Source of the DNA: Hyphococcus sp.
GTDB taxonomy: Bacteria > Pseudomonadota > Alphaproteobacteria > Caulobacterales > Parvularculaceae
Assembly (NCBI GenBank): GCA_021604585.1
Contig: BQJG01000050.1
Span: 1 to 23,703 of the forward strand
Reading direction: 5' to 3'
Length of the DNA stretch: 23,703 nt
This document shows positions 1 through 8,439 of the stretch, piece after piece. How positions within the stretch are numbered: the stretch's first letter is position 1; the number at the start of each line of letters is the position of its first letter. Position numbers and translations under genes: made by a program. Below the pieces are notes generated by a model. The model made no database searches and was not told the origin of the DNA. It saw nothing but the letters and a program-made list of their open reading frames with translations.

Positions 1-776
1 CGCGCAGCGTTATGGGGCGGATCAAGACTGCGCTCGCCCCCGCCGGGGCCGGACGGCGCATCCATGCGCCGCTCGATGTGCGGCTTGCATTCGGCGCGCT
101 CGCCTCGCGCGAGGATGAAGATTTCTTCGCCGGCGCCGGCGCTTTCGCGGTGAAGACCGATGCAGGTTGGGAGCTGTGCCAGTTTCAGAACGCCGAGCTT
201 TTGGAAAATGGCGACTGGCGCCTCACCGGATTATTGCGCGGACAGGCGGGAACGGAACAACAGGCTCTTGCGGGCGCCAGCATCGACGCGCGGTTTGTCT
301 TGCTCAACAATGCCGTGACGCAGATTGAGTTTGCTTCCGTCTCGCGCAACATCGCTTTCGACTGGCAGGCAGGCCCGGACGGCGCGCTTGCCGGATCTGA
401 AAACTTCACCAGCGAAAGCCTGACCATGAGCGCGCGGGGCTTGATGCCGCTGGCGCCAGTGCATCTGCGCGCGCGCCGTGACGGCGATGAACTTCATTTG
501 TCATGGATCAGGCGCACACGGCAGGGCGGCGATTCATGGGAGGGCGAGGTTCCCATCGGCGAACAATCCGAGCGCTATCGCCTCACCATCTATGACGGCG
601 CAACGCCGGTCCGCGAAGTCGAGACCGCATCACCGGAATACGCTTATGACGCCGCCGATATCGCCGCCGATTTCGGCGGGCCTTATGCGGGCGGCGCGAT
701 CAGCTTCGCCGTGGCGCAGATTTCCGACGCAGTCGGGGAAGGGGTGGAGGCGAAGCGAGATGTTGAGATTGCGTGA
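1..776 (+). CDS. Gene transfer agent / phage tail hub protein, C-terminal part (5' end outside window)
   Basis: The frame is open through the left edge, so the ATG at 12 is probably internal and this is the last 250-odd residues of a larger protein. The visible part has the signature of the C-terminal region of the GTA baseplate hub and fibre-binding protein (Rcc01698 / ORFg15 type, often annotated as a TIM-barrel-like host specificity protein). The signs are 'LTGLLRGQAGTE' near residues 71-82, a 'PVHLRARRDGDELHLSWIRR' stretch near 148-167, and 'GGDSWEGEVP' just after it. In GTA clusters this gene is normally the last structural gene, so the rest of a GTA cluster may lie upstream. A tail protein of a related prophage is possible. 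The family call is from remembered motifs. Confidence 0.8.
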   Translation, partial: RSVMGRIKTALAPAGAGRRIHAPLDVRLAFGALASREDEDFFAGAGAFAVKTDAGWELCQFQNAELLENGDWRLTGLLRGQAGTEQQALAGASIDARFVLLNNAVTQIEFASVSRNIAFDWQAGPDGALAGSENFTSESLTMSARGLMPLAPVHLRARRDGDELHLSWIRRTRQGGDSWEGEVPIGEQSERYRLTIYDGATPVREVETASPEYAYDAADIAADFGGPYAGGAISFAVAQISDAVGEGVEAKRDVEIA

Positions 777-790
777 ACCGTCTTACCACC

Positions 791-820
791 CGCTCATCCC
801 CGCGAAAGCGGGGATCCAGC
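791..820. repeat. Intergenic palindromic repeat ('PAKAGIQ' type)
   Basis: ATCCCCGC (796-803), GAAA (804-807) and GCGGGGAT (808-815) form a perfect 8-bp stem with a GNRA-type tetraloop, flanked by CTC and CCAGC. This is the core of a short repeat widely scattered in proteobacterial intergenic regions, which translates as PAKAGIQ in one frame. It sits 20 bases after the GTA gene stop. It has no following T-tract, so it is a repeat rather than a clear terminator. An ATG at 822 adjoins it, which argues against that codon as the start of the next gene. Confidence 0.8.
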
Positions 821-902
821 AATGGCCGTTTTCGCCAAGTCGATTGTATCGACTGGGCATCCGTATAAAGTGGCGACAGTTGATCGGGGTGGCGGCGTAG
901 TG

Positions 903-2645
903 ATGAGCGGCAAAAGATTTTTCAGCGCATTGAATGCGATGTGCGGGGGCGCATCGATTTTTATCGGCATTTTCCTCGCCGAGTTTGATTTTTTGTTCAT
1001 TCAGCAGCCGCAAGACAGCGATGCGTTCATACTCATTCAGGCACACTGGATCGCAGTTGGCGCCTTTTCCCTTCTCGTCTCCCAAAGTAAGGGCGCGACA
1101 AAATTATTCAGTGCTCTCTTGCTGATCTGGCTGATGCTGAATGGCTGGCTTGGCGGGAAGGCGTTGCTTGTCGGCGATCCGAAATTTGCATGGGTGCTGG
1201 CGTTTCCGGTTATTTCGTTTCTGAATTTTTACCAGCTTATCGCGCAGGGCGATTCTGACAGCGAAGCCGAAGATGAGCACGGTGGGGAGCTTGAACCTTC
1301 GGTAAATGAGCCAGCCATTCCCGCCGATTTTTACGAGCTGCATTCGTCTTCCCCGGCTTCGGCTCTGAAGGGGCTGCTGAGTATTGTTCTCGTCGTATCG
1401 ATCCAACTGCTTTTGATGGTGCTGTTTTTCTTCTATGGGACGCTGATAATTCGCGTCATTTTTGAAGGCGCCAGCGTGGATTTCGCCAGAATGCTCGATG
1501 CGCTTGGCGGCGTGTTCCGGGAAGTTCTGTACATACCCGTCATTATTGTCGCGGTTTATTCAATCGTCTTTCTTGTGCAACTACTAATTGAAAAAATGGC
1601 CGTGGGGCGCGGCTCCGATGTCGGCGACGACGCCAATCGCGCATTGTCAGTTCAGGAACGCAGCTACATTGAGGAACATATCGGGCGTATCGGCGGGTAT
1701 CTCGCCGAACTAAAATTCCCGGCGCTTTACGGCTGGTTTTACTGGCCATCCATATTCGGAATGATTGGGTTGTTTTTAGCTTTTCCGATGCTCGTAGTCT
1801 GGATTGAGGCAGAGTTTTTCGACCCGGTCAAAATTTCGGGAATTCCGCAAGCCGACGTTATTTCGGTCTTGGGGCCCGCCTACATTGGCGGCGTTGTTTT
1901 CAGCTTTCTGTTCGGCTCCACGCTTTATTGGGCGGTCTTTCAATGGCTGGGCGCGCGCTACCGCAGTATCGGTGAATATCTTCACACGCAGTGGGGATGG
2001 AACAGCATGAATACTGAAACGCGCCCATTGGAATCTTACGCGAAGATTTTCACCCGCTTTGTGCGTAAGCGCCGTTACAGCCCTGAACAACAGGTTGAGC
2101 CCCAACAATTTTTACGAGACGCGTATGACGAATTCGCCGGGTTCATCTACAAGGCGACGGTTGTGTTGGGAGTTGCCGCTGTGCTGTTTACCGTGCTTGA
2201 TGTGAGCTGGCGCCGCGTCGTTCACACTGGCGGGCTGCATTACTCTCCCTACCTCGATGTCCGCAGCTCCGACCTAACCCTAGATGATATTGTTCGCGTT
2301 GAGCTGCGCTGTTTTCTTTATAACAAAGGTGACGATGGCGAACGAAATCCGGGTGTCGGATATGATATAGTGTTCTCAAACGGAATGCGCGGATATCTGC
2401 TGGAAGCGGAGTTATCTGGAGAGCTGTTGGACAAGGTCGAAGCGATTGACCAAAAACTCCGCGAGCGGGGCGTGCCCGCCATTCGCGCCAAGCGCGCTGG
2501 CGCTGTATTCTTGCGATCTATCGACGGTTATTGGCCGAATTGCGCTGAAGCGGTTCTGACAAAGCTGGACGAAGAGTATCGTGCAAGAGTCGGCTCGTTG
2601 ATTGAGGCCGACGCCATCGACTCGGCGCCGGAAGGCACAAACTAG
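903..2645 (+). CDS. Polytopic membrane protein of unknown function with C-terminal soluble domain
   Basis: About 580 residues. The ATG at 903 is preferred over the in-frame ATG at 822, because 822 abuts the palindromic repeat and the residues in between look non-coding; the ribosome site is weak (GGGG near 886). About nine hydrophobic segments are visible: two near the N-terminus, two before a long acidic loop (SEAEDEHGGELEPS), two central ones around 'IVLVVSIQLLLMVLFFF' and 'VLYIPVIIVAVYSIVFLV', and three more ending with 'TVVLGVAAVLFTVLDV'. A soluble C-terminal domain of about 150 residues follows, with 'VGYDIVFSNGMRGYLLE', vaguely like a bacterial PH-type domain; this is a guess. Base composition is visibly less GC-rich than the neighbours, which suggests transfer or relaxed selection. 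I recognise no family. Confidence 0.75.
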   Translation: MSGKRFFSALNAMCGGASIFIGIFLAEFDFLFIQQPQDSDAFILIQAHWIAVGAFSLLVSQSKGATKLFSALLLIWLMLNGWLGGKALLVGDPKFAWVLAFPVISFLNFYQLIAQGDSDSEAEDEHGGELEPSVNEPAIPADFYELHSSSPASALKGLLSIVLVVSIQLLLMVLFFFYGTLIIRVIFEGASVDFARMLDALGGVFREVLYIPVIIVAVYSIVFLVQLLIEKMAVGRGSDVGDDANRALSVQERSYIEEHIGRIGGYLAELKFPALYGWFYWPSIFGMIGLFLAFPMLVVWIEAEFFDPVKISGIPQADVISVLGPAYIGGVVFSFLFGSTLYWAVFQWLGARYRSIGEYLHTQWGWNSMNTETRPLESYAKIFTRFVRKRRYSPEQQVEPQQFLRDAYDEFAGFIYKATVVLGVAAVLFTVLDVSWRRVVHTGGLHYSPYLDVRSSDLTLDDIVRVELRCFLYNKGDDGERNPGVGYDIVFSNGMRGYLLEAELSGELLDKVEAIDQKLRERGVPAIRAKRAGAVFLRSIDGYWPNCAEAVLTKLDEEYRARVGSLIEADAIDSAPEGTN

Positions 2646-2667
2646 CGGATCGTGCGACTAACACCGA

Positions 2668-4419
2668 TCACTCGCTCTCCGCAATCCACGCCTCCACATG
2701 CTCGCGCATGGCGGCGAGCGGCACCGCGCCGTTCTCCAGAATGCGGTCGTGGAATTCTTTGATGTCGAACTTGTCGCCGAGGCGTTGTTCGGCTTCATGG
2801 CGGAGCGCAAAGATTTCCAGCCCGCCGGTGTCATACGCCGTCAGCTGTCCGGGGATCACTGCGATGCGGTCGAGCAGGCCTTCGGCGCTCTCCTCGTTAA
2901 AGCGGCCGGACTCAATGGCGATCTGCTTCACCTGCTCCTCAGACCATCCGTATGCGTGCAATCCGGTGTCGATAATCATCCCGCGCGCCGGCCATGCGCG
3001 CCGCGAGATCGAGCCGTAATCATTGGCGTAAATCCCGGCTTCCTCGGCGAGCGCTTCGGCGTAGCGCGCCCAGCCTTCCACATAGGCGGTTCCGCTCAAC
3101 ATCTGCACGATTGGGTGCAAGCCTTCGACCGCGTAAGCGGTGGCGATCTGCATATGGTGGCCGGGCCAGCCTTCATGCACGACCACCACTTCGGCTTCGT
3201 CGCGGGTTTGCGTCGCCCATTGATCGGTATTGATGCGATAGGTGGCGGGGCCTTGCGCTGGCGGCGTCGACTCGTAGCGCGACGATTGGCCGGTGCCTTT
3301 GAGGTAATCGGCGTAAGGTTCGACGATCAAATCCTGCGCCGGCATTTTGGTGAAAAACGGTGCGCTTTTTTGTTTGGTGACCGAGACTTCTCCGCGGGTG
3401 AAATCAATCAGTTCCTGTTCGCTGGCGAATTGATTGCCCGGCGCGGTTTTCACCCGTTGCAAAATTTCGGCGAAATCGCTTGTTCCGAATTTCGCTTGCC
3501 CGAGCGTGATCACCGATTGCGTATTGGTGTCGACCGCCTCCTGTCCGCGCTCGTGGGTTTTCTTCGAGCCGATTTTCGCGGTGTGATAGCTTTGCAAAAG
3601 CGCTTCGTAACACGCCGCGCCATTCGGCACGGCGGTGATGGCGAGCGCGTCGCGCGCTTGCGGAATGTAAACATCGTTCAGGAAAGCGCGGAACGAGGCG
3701 AGCGCCGGTTGAATCTGTTCAGATGCGAGCGATGCGGCGGCGGCTTTGAAATCGTCATCGCCGTCTGCGGCGAACGCAATGAACGGCGATTGATCGGCGG
3801 GCGCCGCGAGCAGCGCGTCAATCTGCGCCAGCACCCGCGCGGCGACGCGCTTCGGCACGGAATAGCCTTTCGCCAGACCGGCCTCGAGATTGACTTGATC
3901 CTGCGCAATGTAGGCTGGGAGTTTCGCCCAGCGCGCCAGCGCATCGGCGCGTTCGTCTTCGCTCGCCACCGGCTGCATCGACGCGATCACAGGAAGCGAA
4001 TTCTGCCAGCCGAACATGTGATTGAGCGACCATTCGGACTGGTTGCAGATGCGGGCGGTCTTGCTCGACTCAAGCGACGATTTCATTGTCTGATAGGCGA
4101 CCCAGTCGGCGCGGCTTTTCAGATCCGCCGGGTCGATGGCCGCAATGCGCGTCATCAGACCGTCTTCGATGGCTTCAAACGCAGCTTCGGCTTCCGGCGT
4201 GTTCCGGTCGAAAGCGTCATTGGCCACCGGCACGTCTTCGCCAAGGCCGGAATACAAGATGTTGAACGGCGCGACATCCCTGATCGCCGCCATATAATCG
4301 TCGGCAAGGGCGTTGACTTCGGCGGCGGGGTCGCCGGGGCCGGGATCGGCCTCGCGGGCGTTTTGCTGGGAGCAGGCGGCGAACAGACAGGACGCGGCAA
4401 GCACTGTGAGTCGAATCAT
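2668..4419 (-). CDS. DUF885 family lipoprotein, probable zinc metallohydrolase
   Basis: 583 residues. The start at 4419 is chosen because it gives a lipoprotein signal, MIRLTVLAASCLFAACSQQ with lipobox FAAC, and has an AGGGG ribosome site about 8 bases upstream; an open extension to 4497 has no such support. The mature protein would be lipid-anchored and face the periplasm. Diagnostic DUF885 features are HEGWPGHH near residues 415-422, a downstream EGWARYAEALAEE near 448-460 (candidate zinc ligands H, H and E), and the C-terminal 'IPGQLTAYDTGGLEI' region. Family members are predicted peptidase- or amidase-like metalloenzymes, and the substrate is unknown here. The gene is convergent with the membrane-protein gene (22-base gap, no clear terminator). 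A very long antisense frame exists but has no family signature. Confidence 0.9.
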   Translation of the reverse strand: MIRLTVLAASCLFAACSQQNAREADPGPGDPAAEVNALADDYMAAIRDVAPFNILYSGLGEDVPVANDAFDRNTPEAEAAFEAIEDGLMTRIAAIDPADLKSRADWVAYQTMKSSLESSKTARICNQSEWSLNHMFGWQNSLPVIASMQPVASEDERADALARWAKLPAYIAQDQVNLEAGLAKGYSVPKRVAARVLAQIDALLAAPADQSPFIAFAADGDDDFKAAAASLASEQIQPALASFRAFLNDVYIPQARDALAITAVPNGAACYEALLQSYHTAKIGSKKTHERGQEAVDTNTQSVITLGQAKFGTSDFAEILQRVKTAPGNQFASEQELIDFTRGEVSVTKQKSAPFFTKMPAQDLIVEPYADYLKGTGQSSRYESTPPAQGPATYRINTDQWATQTRDEAEVVVVHEGWPGHHMQIATAYAVEGLHPIVQMLSGTAYVEGWARYAEALAEEAGIYANDYGSISRRAWPARGMIIDTGLHAYGWSEEQVKQIAIESGRFNEESAEGLLDRIAVIPGQLTAYDTGGLEIFALRHEAEQRLGDKFDIKEFHDRILENGAVPLAAMREHVEAWIAESE

Positions 4420-4449
4420 GGAGAACCCCTTTTTGACGGCGCGATACCT

Positions 4450-4461
4450 ATCATCGATGAT
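4450..4461. promoter_or_regulatory. 12-bp perfect palindrome in a divergent intergenic region
   Basis: ATCATCGATGAT lies 31 bases upstream of the DUF885 start codon and 160 bases upstream of the DnaJ-like gene. A dimeric regulator site is one explanation; chance is another, as a single 12-bp palindrome in 200 bases is only mildly unusual. The rest of 4420-4620 is relatively AT-rich (for example ATTAACCCTAAAC near 4523) and presumably holds promoters for both genes, but no confident -35/-10 pair was found. Confidence 0.3.
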
Positions 4462-4620
4462 CAAAACGCGCATCCCCGGCCGGTGTGCCGCGCCCAAACG
4501 GTCACAAATTCTACGGGGAAATTAACCCTAAACTCTTCATTTCCGGGCAAAATCGCCTATCTCTATGCGAACGGGCGGATCGCGCCCGCTTGGCAAGTAT
4601 AAACAAGGATTTAACGGGCA

Positions 4621-5565
4621 GTGGCGCGCAACCCTTATATTGTGCTCGGACTATCTCCGAAGGCGACGGATTCTGAAATCCGCGCTGCGTTCCGCCAGCT
4701 CGCCAAGAAATATCACCCCGACCGCAATCCCGGCGATAAAAAGTCGGAAGACAAATTCAAAGAAGTCTCCAGCGCGTTCGACATTCTCGGCGACAGCGAA
4801 CGGCGCAAGAAATATGATCGCGGTGAAATCGACGATGATGGCCGCGATCGTCCGAACCCGTTCCATCAATGGACGAACCGCGAAAATGCGGCCGCTCGCG
4901 GATACGGTCAGCAAGGCGGTCCTGGTGGCGGTCCCGGCGCCGGCGCCAATTTTGAAGACCTGTCCGACATCTTCTCCGACATTTTCGGCGCGCGCGCGGC
5001 CCGCAATGCAAATACAGGCCACATGCGCGGGCGCGATGTGCGCTATCGGCTTGAAGTTGATTTTCTCGATGCAGTGAACGGCGCCAAAAAACGCGTCACC
5101 ATGCCCGACGGCCGCACGCTCGATTTGTCGATCCCGGCGGCGTTTGAAGACGGTCAGACCTTGCGCCTCAAAGGCCAGGGCGAGCGCGGCCCCGGCGGCG
5201 CAGGCGATGTTTATGTTGAAGTGAAGGTCAAGGCGCATCCGATTTTTGAGCGCAAGGGCGACGACATCTATATCGAAGCGCCGATCACGCTGAAGGAAGC
5301 GGTGCTTGGCGGCAAGATTACGGCGCCGACCATTGCGGGTGATGTGTCGCTCAACGTGCCGAAAAATTCCAGTTCGGGAACCGTGTTGCGTCTGAAAGGC
5401 CGCGGCGCGCCGAAAAAGTCCGGCGGCGGGGTGCATGGGGCGGGCGATCAATATGTGAAGCTCAAAATTGTGCTGCCTGAAGGCGGTGACAAGGAGCTGG
5501 AAGAGTTCGTCAAGAAATGGAAAGGCGCCGATGAGGCGACGCGTAAGGATTTCGCTGGCGCATAA
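4621..5565 (+). CDS. DnaJ-class co-chaperone without zinc finger (CbpA-like)
   Basis: 314 residues from a GTG start with AAGGA at 4605-4609. The J domain occupies residues 1-68 and carries the HPD motif (H32-P33-D34) that stimulates the DnaK ATPase. A Gly-rich linker (GGPGGGPGAGA) and 'FEDLSDIFSDIFG' follow near residues 100-125, then a two-lobed client-binding C-terminal region with 'GRDVRYRLEVDFLDAVNGAK' and 'GDVYVEVKVKAHPIFERKGDD'. No CxxCxGxG repeats are present, so this is a class B (CbpA/DnaJ-C) protein and not DnaJ itself. It is cytoplasmic and probably binds nucleoid or client proteins together with DnaK. It appears monocistronic: its neighbours are divergent or about 95 bases away. 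Confidence 0.93.
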   Translation: MARNPYIVLGLSPKATDSEIRAAFRQLAKKYHPDRNPGDKKSEDKFKEVSSAFDILGDSERRKKYDRGEIDDDGRDRPNPFHQWTNRENAAARGYGQQGGPGGGPGAGANFEDLSDIFSDIFGARAARNANTGHMRGRDVRYRLEVDFLDAVNGAKKRVTMPDGRTLDLSIPAAFEDGQTLRLKGQGERGPGGAGDVYVEVKVKAHPIFERKGDDIYIEAPITLKEAVLGGKITAPTIAGDVSLNVPKNSSSGTVLRLKGRGAPKKSGGGVHGAGDQYVKLKIVLPEGGDKELEEFVKKWKGADEATRKDFAGA

Positions 5566-5660
5566 TGTGCGCATCGGCGTCTTTCATGCGCGCACGGTTT
5601 GACGTCATGTAGGTTCAATTATACGGGTAAAGACGAATTACAACGGAACAAACGAACCAG

Positions 5661-7079
5661 ATGGGCCTTTCTCAGCATAAACGCGATCGTCTCGGCGCCT
5701 TTCTGGGCGGGCTGCCGGTTGCGTCGGCGCTGAAGCTGTTTGCGGCGCTGGAGCTTGATCGCGCGCAAGGGGGAAAGGGCATTCCCCATGATGTGATCCT
5801 TGACGATCTGCGCCGGCAAATTAACGCGCGCGGCGCGTTTCCGAATCGCAAGCCGAGCGCCAAGCGAACTTTCTTCACGCCGTTTGAGGACTTTTTCATC
5901 AGTGTAAGGATGGGCGCCAAACGCCGCGCGCAAATCGCCCGCACATCGCTTGACCCGATCTGGCGTTTCATGATGACCGATCCGGCGCTGACCGAGGCGG
6001 CGATGGCGGCGGCTGGCCTTGATGACGCCTATGCGACCGGCGGCGATACGAAGCCGCTTGAACGCGCGTTGTTTCTCGCCGCCGAAGCGGGGCTGGGCCG
6101 TGTGACAGCGCGTGCGCGCGAAAGTGAAGAGGCGCGCGAAGCGCTGGCCTCAGCGCTGGGCGGCAAAGCTGTCATGACGGATCTGGATGAAATCCGGTAT
6201 CTGATGGAGGCGGTTGAGGCGTTGCGATCCTTGCGCGTCGTCGTGCCGTCGCATTCGCCAGCGCTCAGCGAAGAACAGTATTACGACCTGCGCATTCTGT
6301 TTTTATCTGTTTACGAACAATCTGCATCGCTTGGCGCTTATCTTTTGCTGGCGTTGAAGGGGAGGCTGGAGGCGCCATGGCGCGCGCTCGGTTTCTACTA
6401 TCATCTGGCGAGCAGTTCCGACGAGCGGCTGGCGGGCGCGCGCGAAACCGTCATGGCCTTGCCGGAAAGCCTGTTTGAAGATCTCGAAGGACTGGCGCGG
6501 GCGCTGGAGCGCGCGGGAACAGAATCGCTGGACACGCAAACGGCGCAGGCGCAGCTTGGCTGGTTCGGCGAATATGCGGACGGTCTTGCGAAACAGGCGG
6601 CGCGTGCTGGTGATAATGTGTTCGTCAATCGCGTTGAGGCTTGCCGCGATATTGCCGGCGAAGCCCATGCGCGCTTTGTCGAGCAGGCGCTTTCATCCAT
6701 GCGTGCAGCCCTGCCGGTGCGTCATGCGGGCGCTTCAAGCCGGATGGTTGCGCCGCGCCCCGATTTTTCCAAGGCCCTGGCGCCTGGCATTGTCGATGAT
6801 GCGCGCCGCGCGGTGAAATTGCTCGTCGCCGCGCCGGAGGATGCGCGCCGCCTGGGCTCTGATCCGGGGCTTTCCGATCAGGTGCTTGAAGAGGCGGTCA
6901 ATCATGCGCGGGTTTATGCAAACGATCTTGTCGCGGAAATTCGCGCAGCCGAAGGAACCGAGCGCGCCGCCGCCCGGCGTCTCCTCGATCAGACAGTCTC
7001 AATCATCGAGCCCTTGCTAAAAAGTGATGAGCTTGGCCTGATCGTTGATCGCGCCGCGGCTGCGGCCGTGACGGTTTAA
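5661..7079 (+). CDS. Conserved-looking hypothetical protein, 472 residues
   Basis: I do not recognise this protein. It has an ATG start with a weak purine-rich upstream region (ACGGAAC at 5644-5650), GC-rich third positions typical of the neighbours, and a stop at 7077-7079. The predicted product is soluble, rich in Ala, Arg, Leu and Glu, and looks mostly alpha-helical, with no signal peptide and no clear membrane span; the most hydrophobic stretch is 'SLGAYLLLALKG' near residue 226. An N-terminal block 'KRTFFTPFEDFF' near residues 68-79 looks like a conserved motif. Other recurrent features are helices such as 'EAREALASALGGKA' and a C-terminal 'ERAAARRLLDQTVSIIEPLL'. It lies between the DnaJ-like gene and the hydrolase-OsmC gene, each about 90 bases away. 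No function is assigned. Confidence 0.8.
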   Translation: MGLSQHKRDRLGAFLGGLPVASALKLFAALELDRAQGGKGIPHDVILDDLRRQINARGAFPNRKPSAKRTFFTPFEDFFISVRMGAKRRAQIARTSLDPIWRFMMTDPALTEAAMAAAGLDDAYATGGDTKPLERALFLAAEAGLGRVTARARESEEAREALASALGGKAVMTDLDEIRYLMEAVEALRSLRVVVPSHSPALSEEQYYDLRILFLSVYEQSASLGAYLLLALKGRLEAPWRALGFYYHLASSSDERLAGARETVMALPESLFEDLEGLARALERAGTESLDTQTAQAQLGWFGEYADGLAKQAARAGDNVFVNRVEACRDIAGEAHARFVEQALSSMRAALPVRHAGASSRMVAPRPDFSKALAPGIVDDARRAVKLLVAAPEDARRLGSDPGLSDQVLEEAVNHARVYANDLVAEIRAAEGTERAAARRLLDQTVSIIEPLLKSDELGLIVDRAAAAAVTV

Positions 7080-7168
7080 GGTTAAGACAGACCGGACAGT
7101 GCTGAAATGAGTGCGCCTTTCTCTCCTGCTTTCGTGGGGTGAAAGATGTCGTACAGCTTGGAGAAAAA

Positions 7169-8371
7169 ATGACCGGCGAAACAACAAAAACCGAATTCAA
7201 AAGTGCGAGTGGAGAAAAGCTTGCCGCCGCGCTTGATCTGCCGTCGCAGCCGCGCGCCTTTGCTTTGTTTGCGCACTGCTTTTCCTGTAGCAAGGACATC
7301 AAGGCGGCGCGTGAAATCGCCAGAGCGTTGCGGGCCGAAGGCTTTGCGGTGATGCGGTTCGATTTCACCGGGCTCGGCGCGTCGGAAGGCGAATTCGCCA
7401 ACACTAATTTTTCCTCCAATGTCGATGATCTGGTCGCCGCCGCTGATTTTCTGCGCGAGACGTATCAGGCCCCATCGATTCTCATCGGCCATTCGCTCGG
7501 CGGCGCGGCGGTGATCGCAGCGGCGTCGCGCATCCCCGAAGTCAAAGGCGTCGCCGTCATCGGCGCGCCGGCCGAAGCCGATCATGTGACCATGCAAATC
7601 GGCGATAGCCGCGCCGAGATTGAGGAGAAGGGACATGCAACCGTTTCTCTCGCAGGGCGGCCCTTCACCATCAAGAAGCAGTTTCTTGACGATCTCGCCA
7701 ATCAAGATGTGCTGACGCAAGTTGCGGCGTTGAAGAAACCGTTGCTGGTGATGCATGCGCCGCTCGATCAAACTGTCGGCATTGACAACGCCACCCGGAT
7801 TTTTGTCGCGGCGAAACATCCAAAAAGTTTCGTCAGTCTCGACAACGCCGATCACTTGCTTTCCAGCACTGAGGATGCGCGCTATGCGGCGTCGGTGCTG
7901 GCGGCATGGGCTGGCCGGTATATCGGCGCCGATCCTCATGACGTTTCATCAAAGCCGCGAACGCCAGCCTTTAGCGCCGGCGCGTTGGCGAAGACAATGG
8001 AGGGCGAACCGCTCGCGGTTGCGCTGTCGATTGACGGCCATCCGATGGTGATTGACGCTGGCGTCGAGGAGGGCGGCCACAATCTTGGCCCGAACCCGAC
8101 CTATACCGTCTTTGGCGCGCTCGCCGCCTGCGGCGTTATGACCGTCACCATGTATGCGCGGCGGAAAAAGTGGGATTTGACGTCGGCTGAAATTCGTATT
8201 CGCCGCGCGCCGTCAGAGGACGCGCACGCCCCGCGCACCCTCGACAAAGAGCTGATTGTCACTGGCGGTCTCGACGAAGCGCAAAGGGCGCGGCTGCTTG
8301 AAATCGCTGACAAATGCCCGGTCCACCGGATGCTCACCGAAGGCGTGCAGGTCAATTCGCGAATCGGTTGA
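7169..8371 (+). CDS. Bifunctional alpha/beta hydrolase - OsmC-like protein
   Basis: 400 residues. The ATG at 7169 has GGAG 5 bases upstream and is preferred over an in-frame GTG at 7139. The N-terminal half is an alpha/beta hydrolase: nucleophile elbow GHSLGG with Ser109, acid Asp200 in 'HAPLDQTVG' and His229 in 'DNADHLL'. From about residue 265 an OsmC/Ohr-like domain follows with both family cysteines, Cys321 ('AACGVMTVTMYA') and Cys383 ('CPVHRML'), which in OsmC/Ohr proteins reduce organic hydroperoxides. Such fusions are a known bacterial architecture, and the hydrolase half may act on acyl or ester groups linked to peroxide detoxification. The protein is cytoplasmic, with no signal peptide. 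It looks complete, with no missing key residues. Confidence 0.92.
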   Translation: MTGETTKTEFKSASGEKLAAALDLPSQPRAFALFAHCFSCSKDIKAAREIARALRAEGFAVMRFDFTGLGASEGEFANTNFSSNVDDLVAAADFLRETYQAPSILIGHSLGGAAVIAAASRIPEVKGVAVIGAPAEADHVTMQIGDSRAEIEEKGHATVSLAGRPFTIKKQFLDDLANQDVLTQVAALKKPLLVMHAPLDQTVGIDNATRIFVAAKHPKSFVSLDNADHLLSSTEDARYAASVLAAWAGRYIGADPHDVSSKPRTPAFSAGALAKTMEGEPLAVALSIDGHPMVIDAGVEEGGHNLGPNPTYTVFGALAACGVMTVTMYARRKKWDLTSAEIRIRRAPSEDAHAPRTLDKELIVTGGLDEAQRARLLEIADKCPVHRMLTEGVQVNSRIG

Positions 8372-8439
8372 TATCTTTAACAAATTTTAATGGTGCGGAA
8401 GCGCTTTCGCCGGGACTTCGCCATGATTAGTTACACTAT

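Noticed and set aside
822..902. Extension of the membrane-protein gene to an upstream in-frame ATG at 822
   Set aside because: That ATG adjoins the palindromic repeat, has no ribosome site, and adds residues unlike a membrane-protein N-terminus.
2698..4602. Very long plus-strand open frame (over 600 codons) antisense to the DUF885 gene
   Set aside because: It is the mirror of a GC-rich coding region. Its translation is Arg/His/Gly-rich without any family motif, while the minus strand has a lipobox, HEGWPGHH and a ribosome site.
4651..5574. Minus-strand frame of about 300 codons opposite the DnaJ-like gene
   Set aside because: The plus strand encodes a clear J domain and DnaJ C-terminal domain; the antisense translation has no recognisable features.
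5568..5596. Hairpin-like GTGCGCAT ... ATGCGCGCAC after the DnaJ-like gene
   Set aside because: The arms need a two-base bulge and no T-run follows, so it was not called as a terminator.
5599..5625. Promoter-like TTGACG ... TATACG before the 472-residue gene
   Set aside because: The spacing is 15 bases, shorter than usual, and one match in a 95-base gap is weak evidence.
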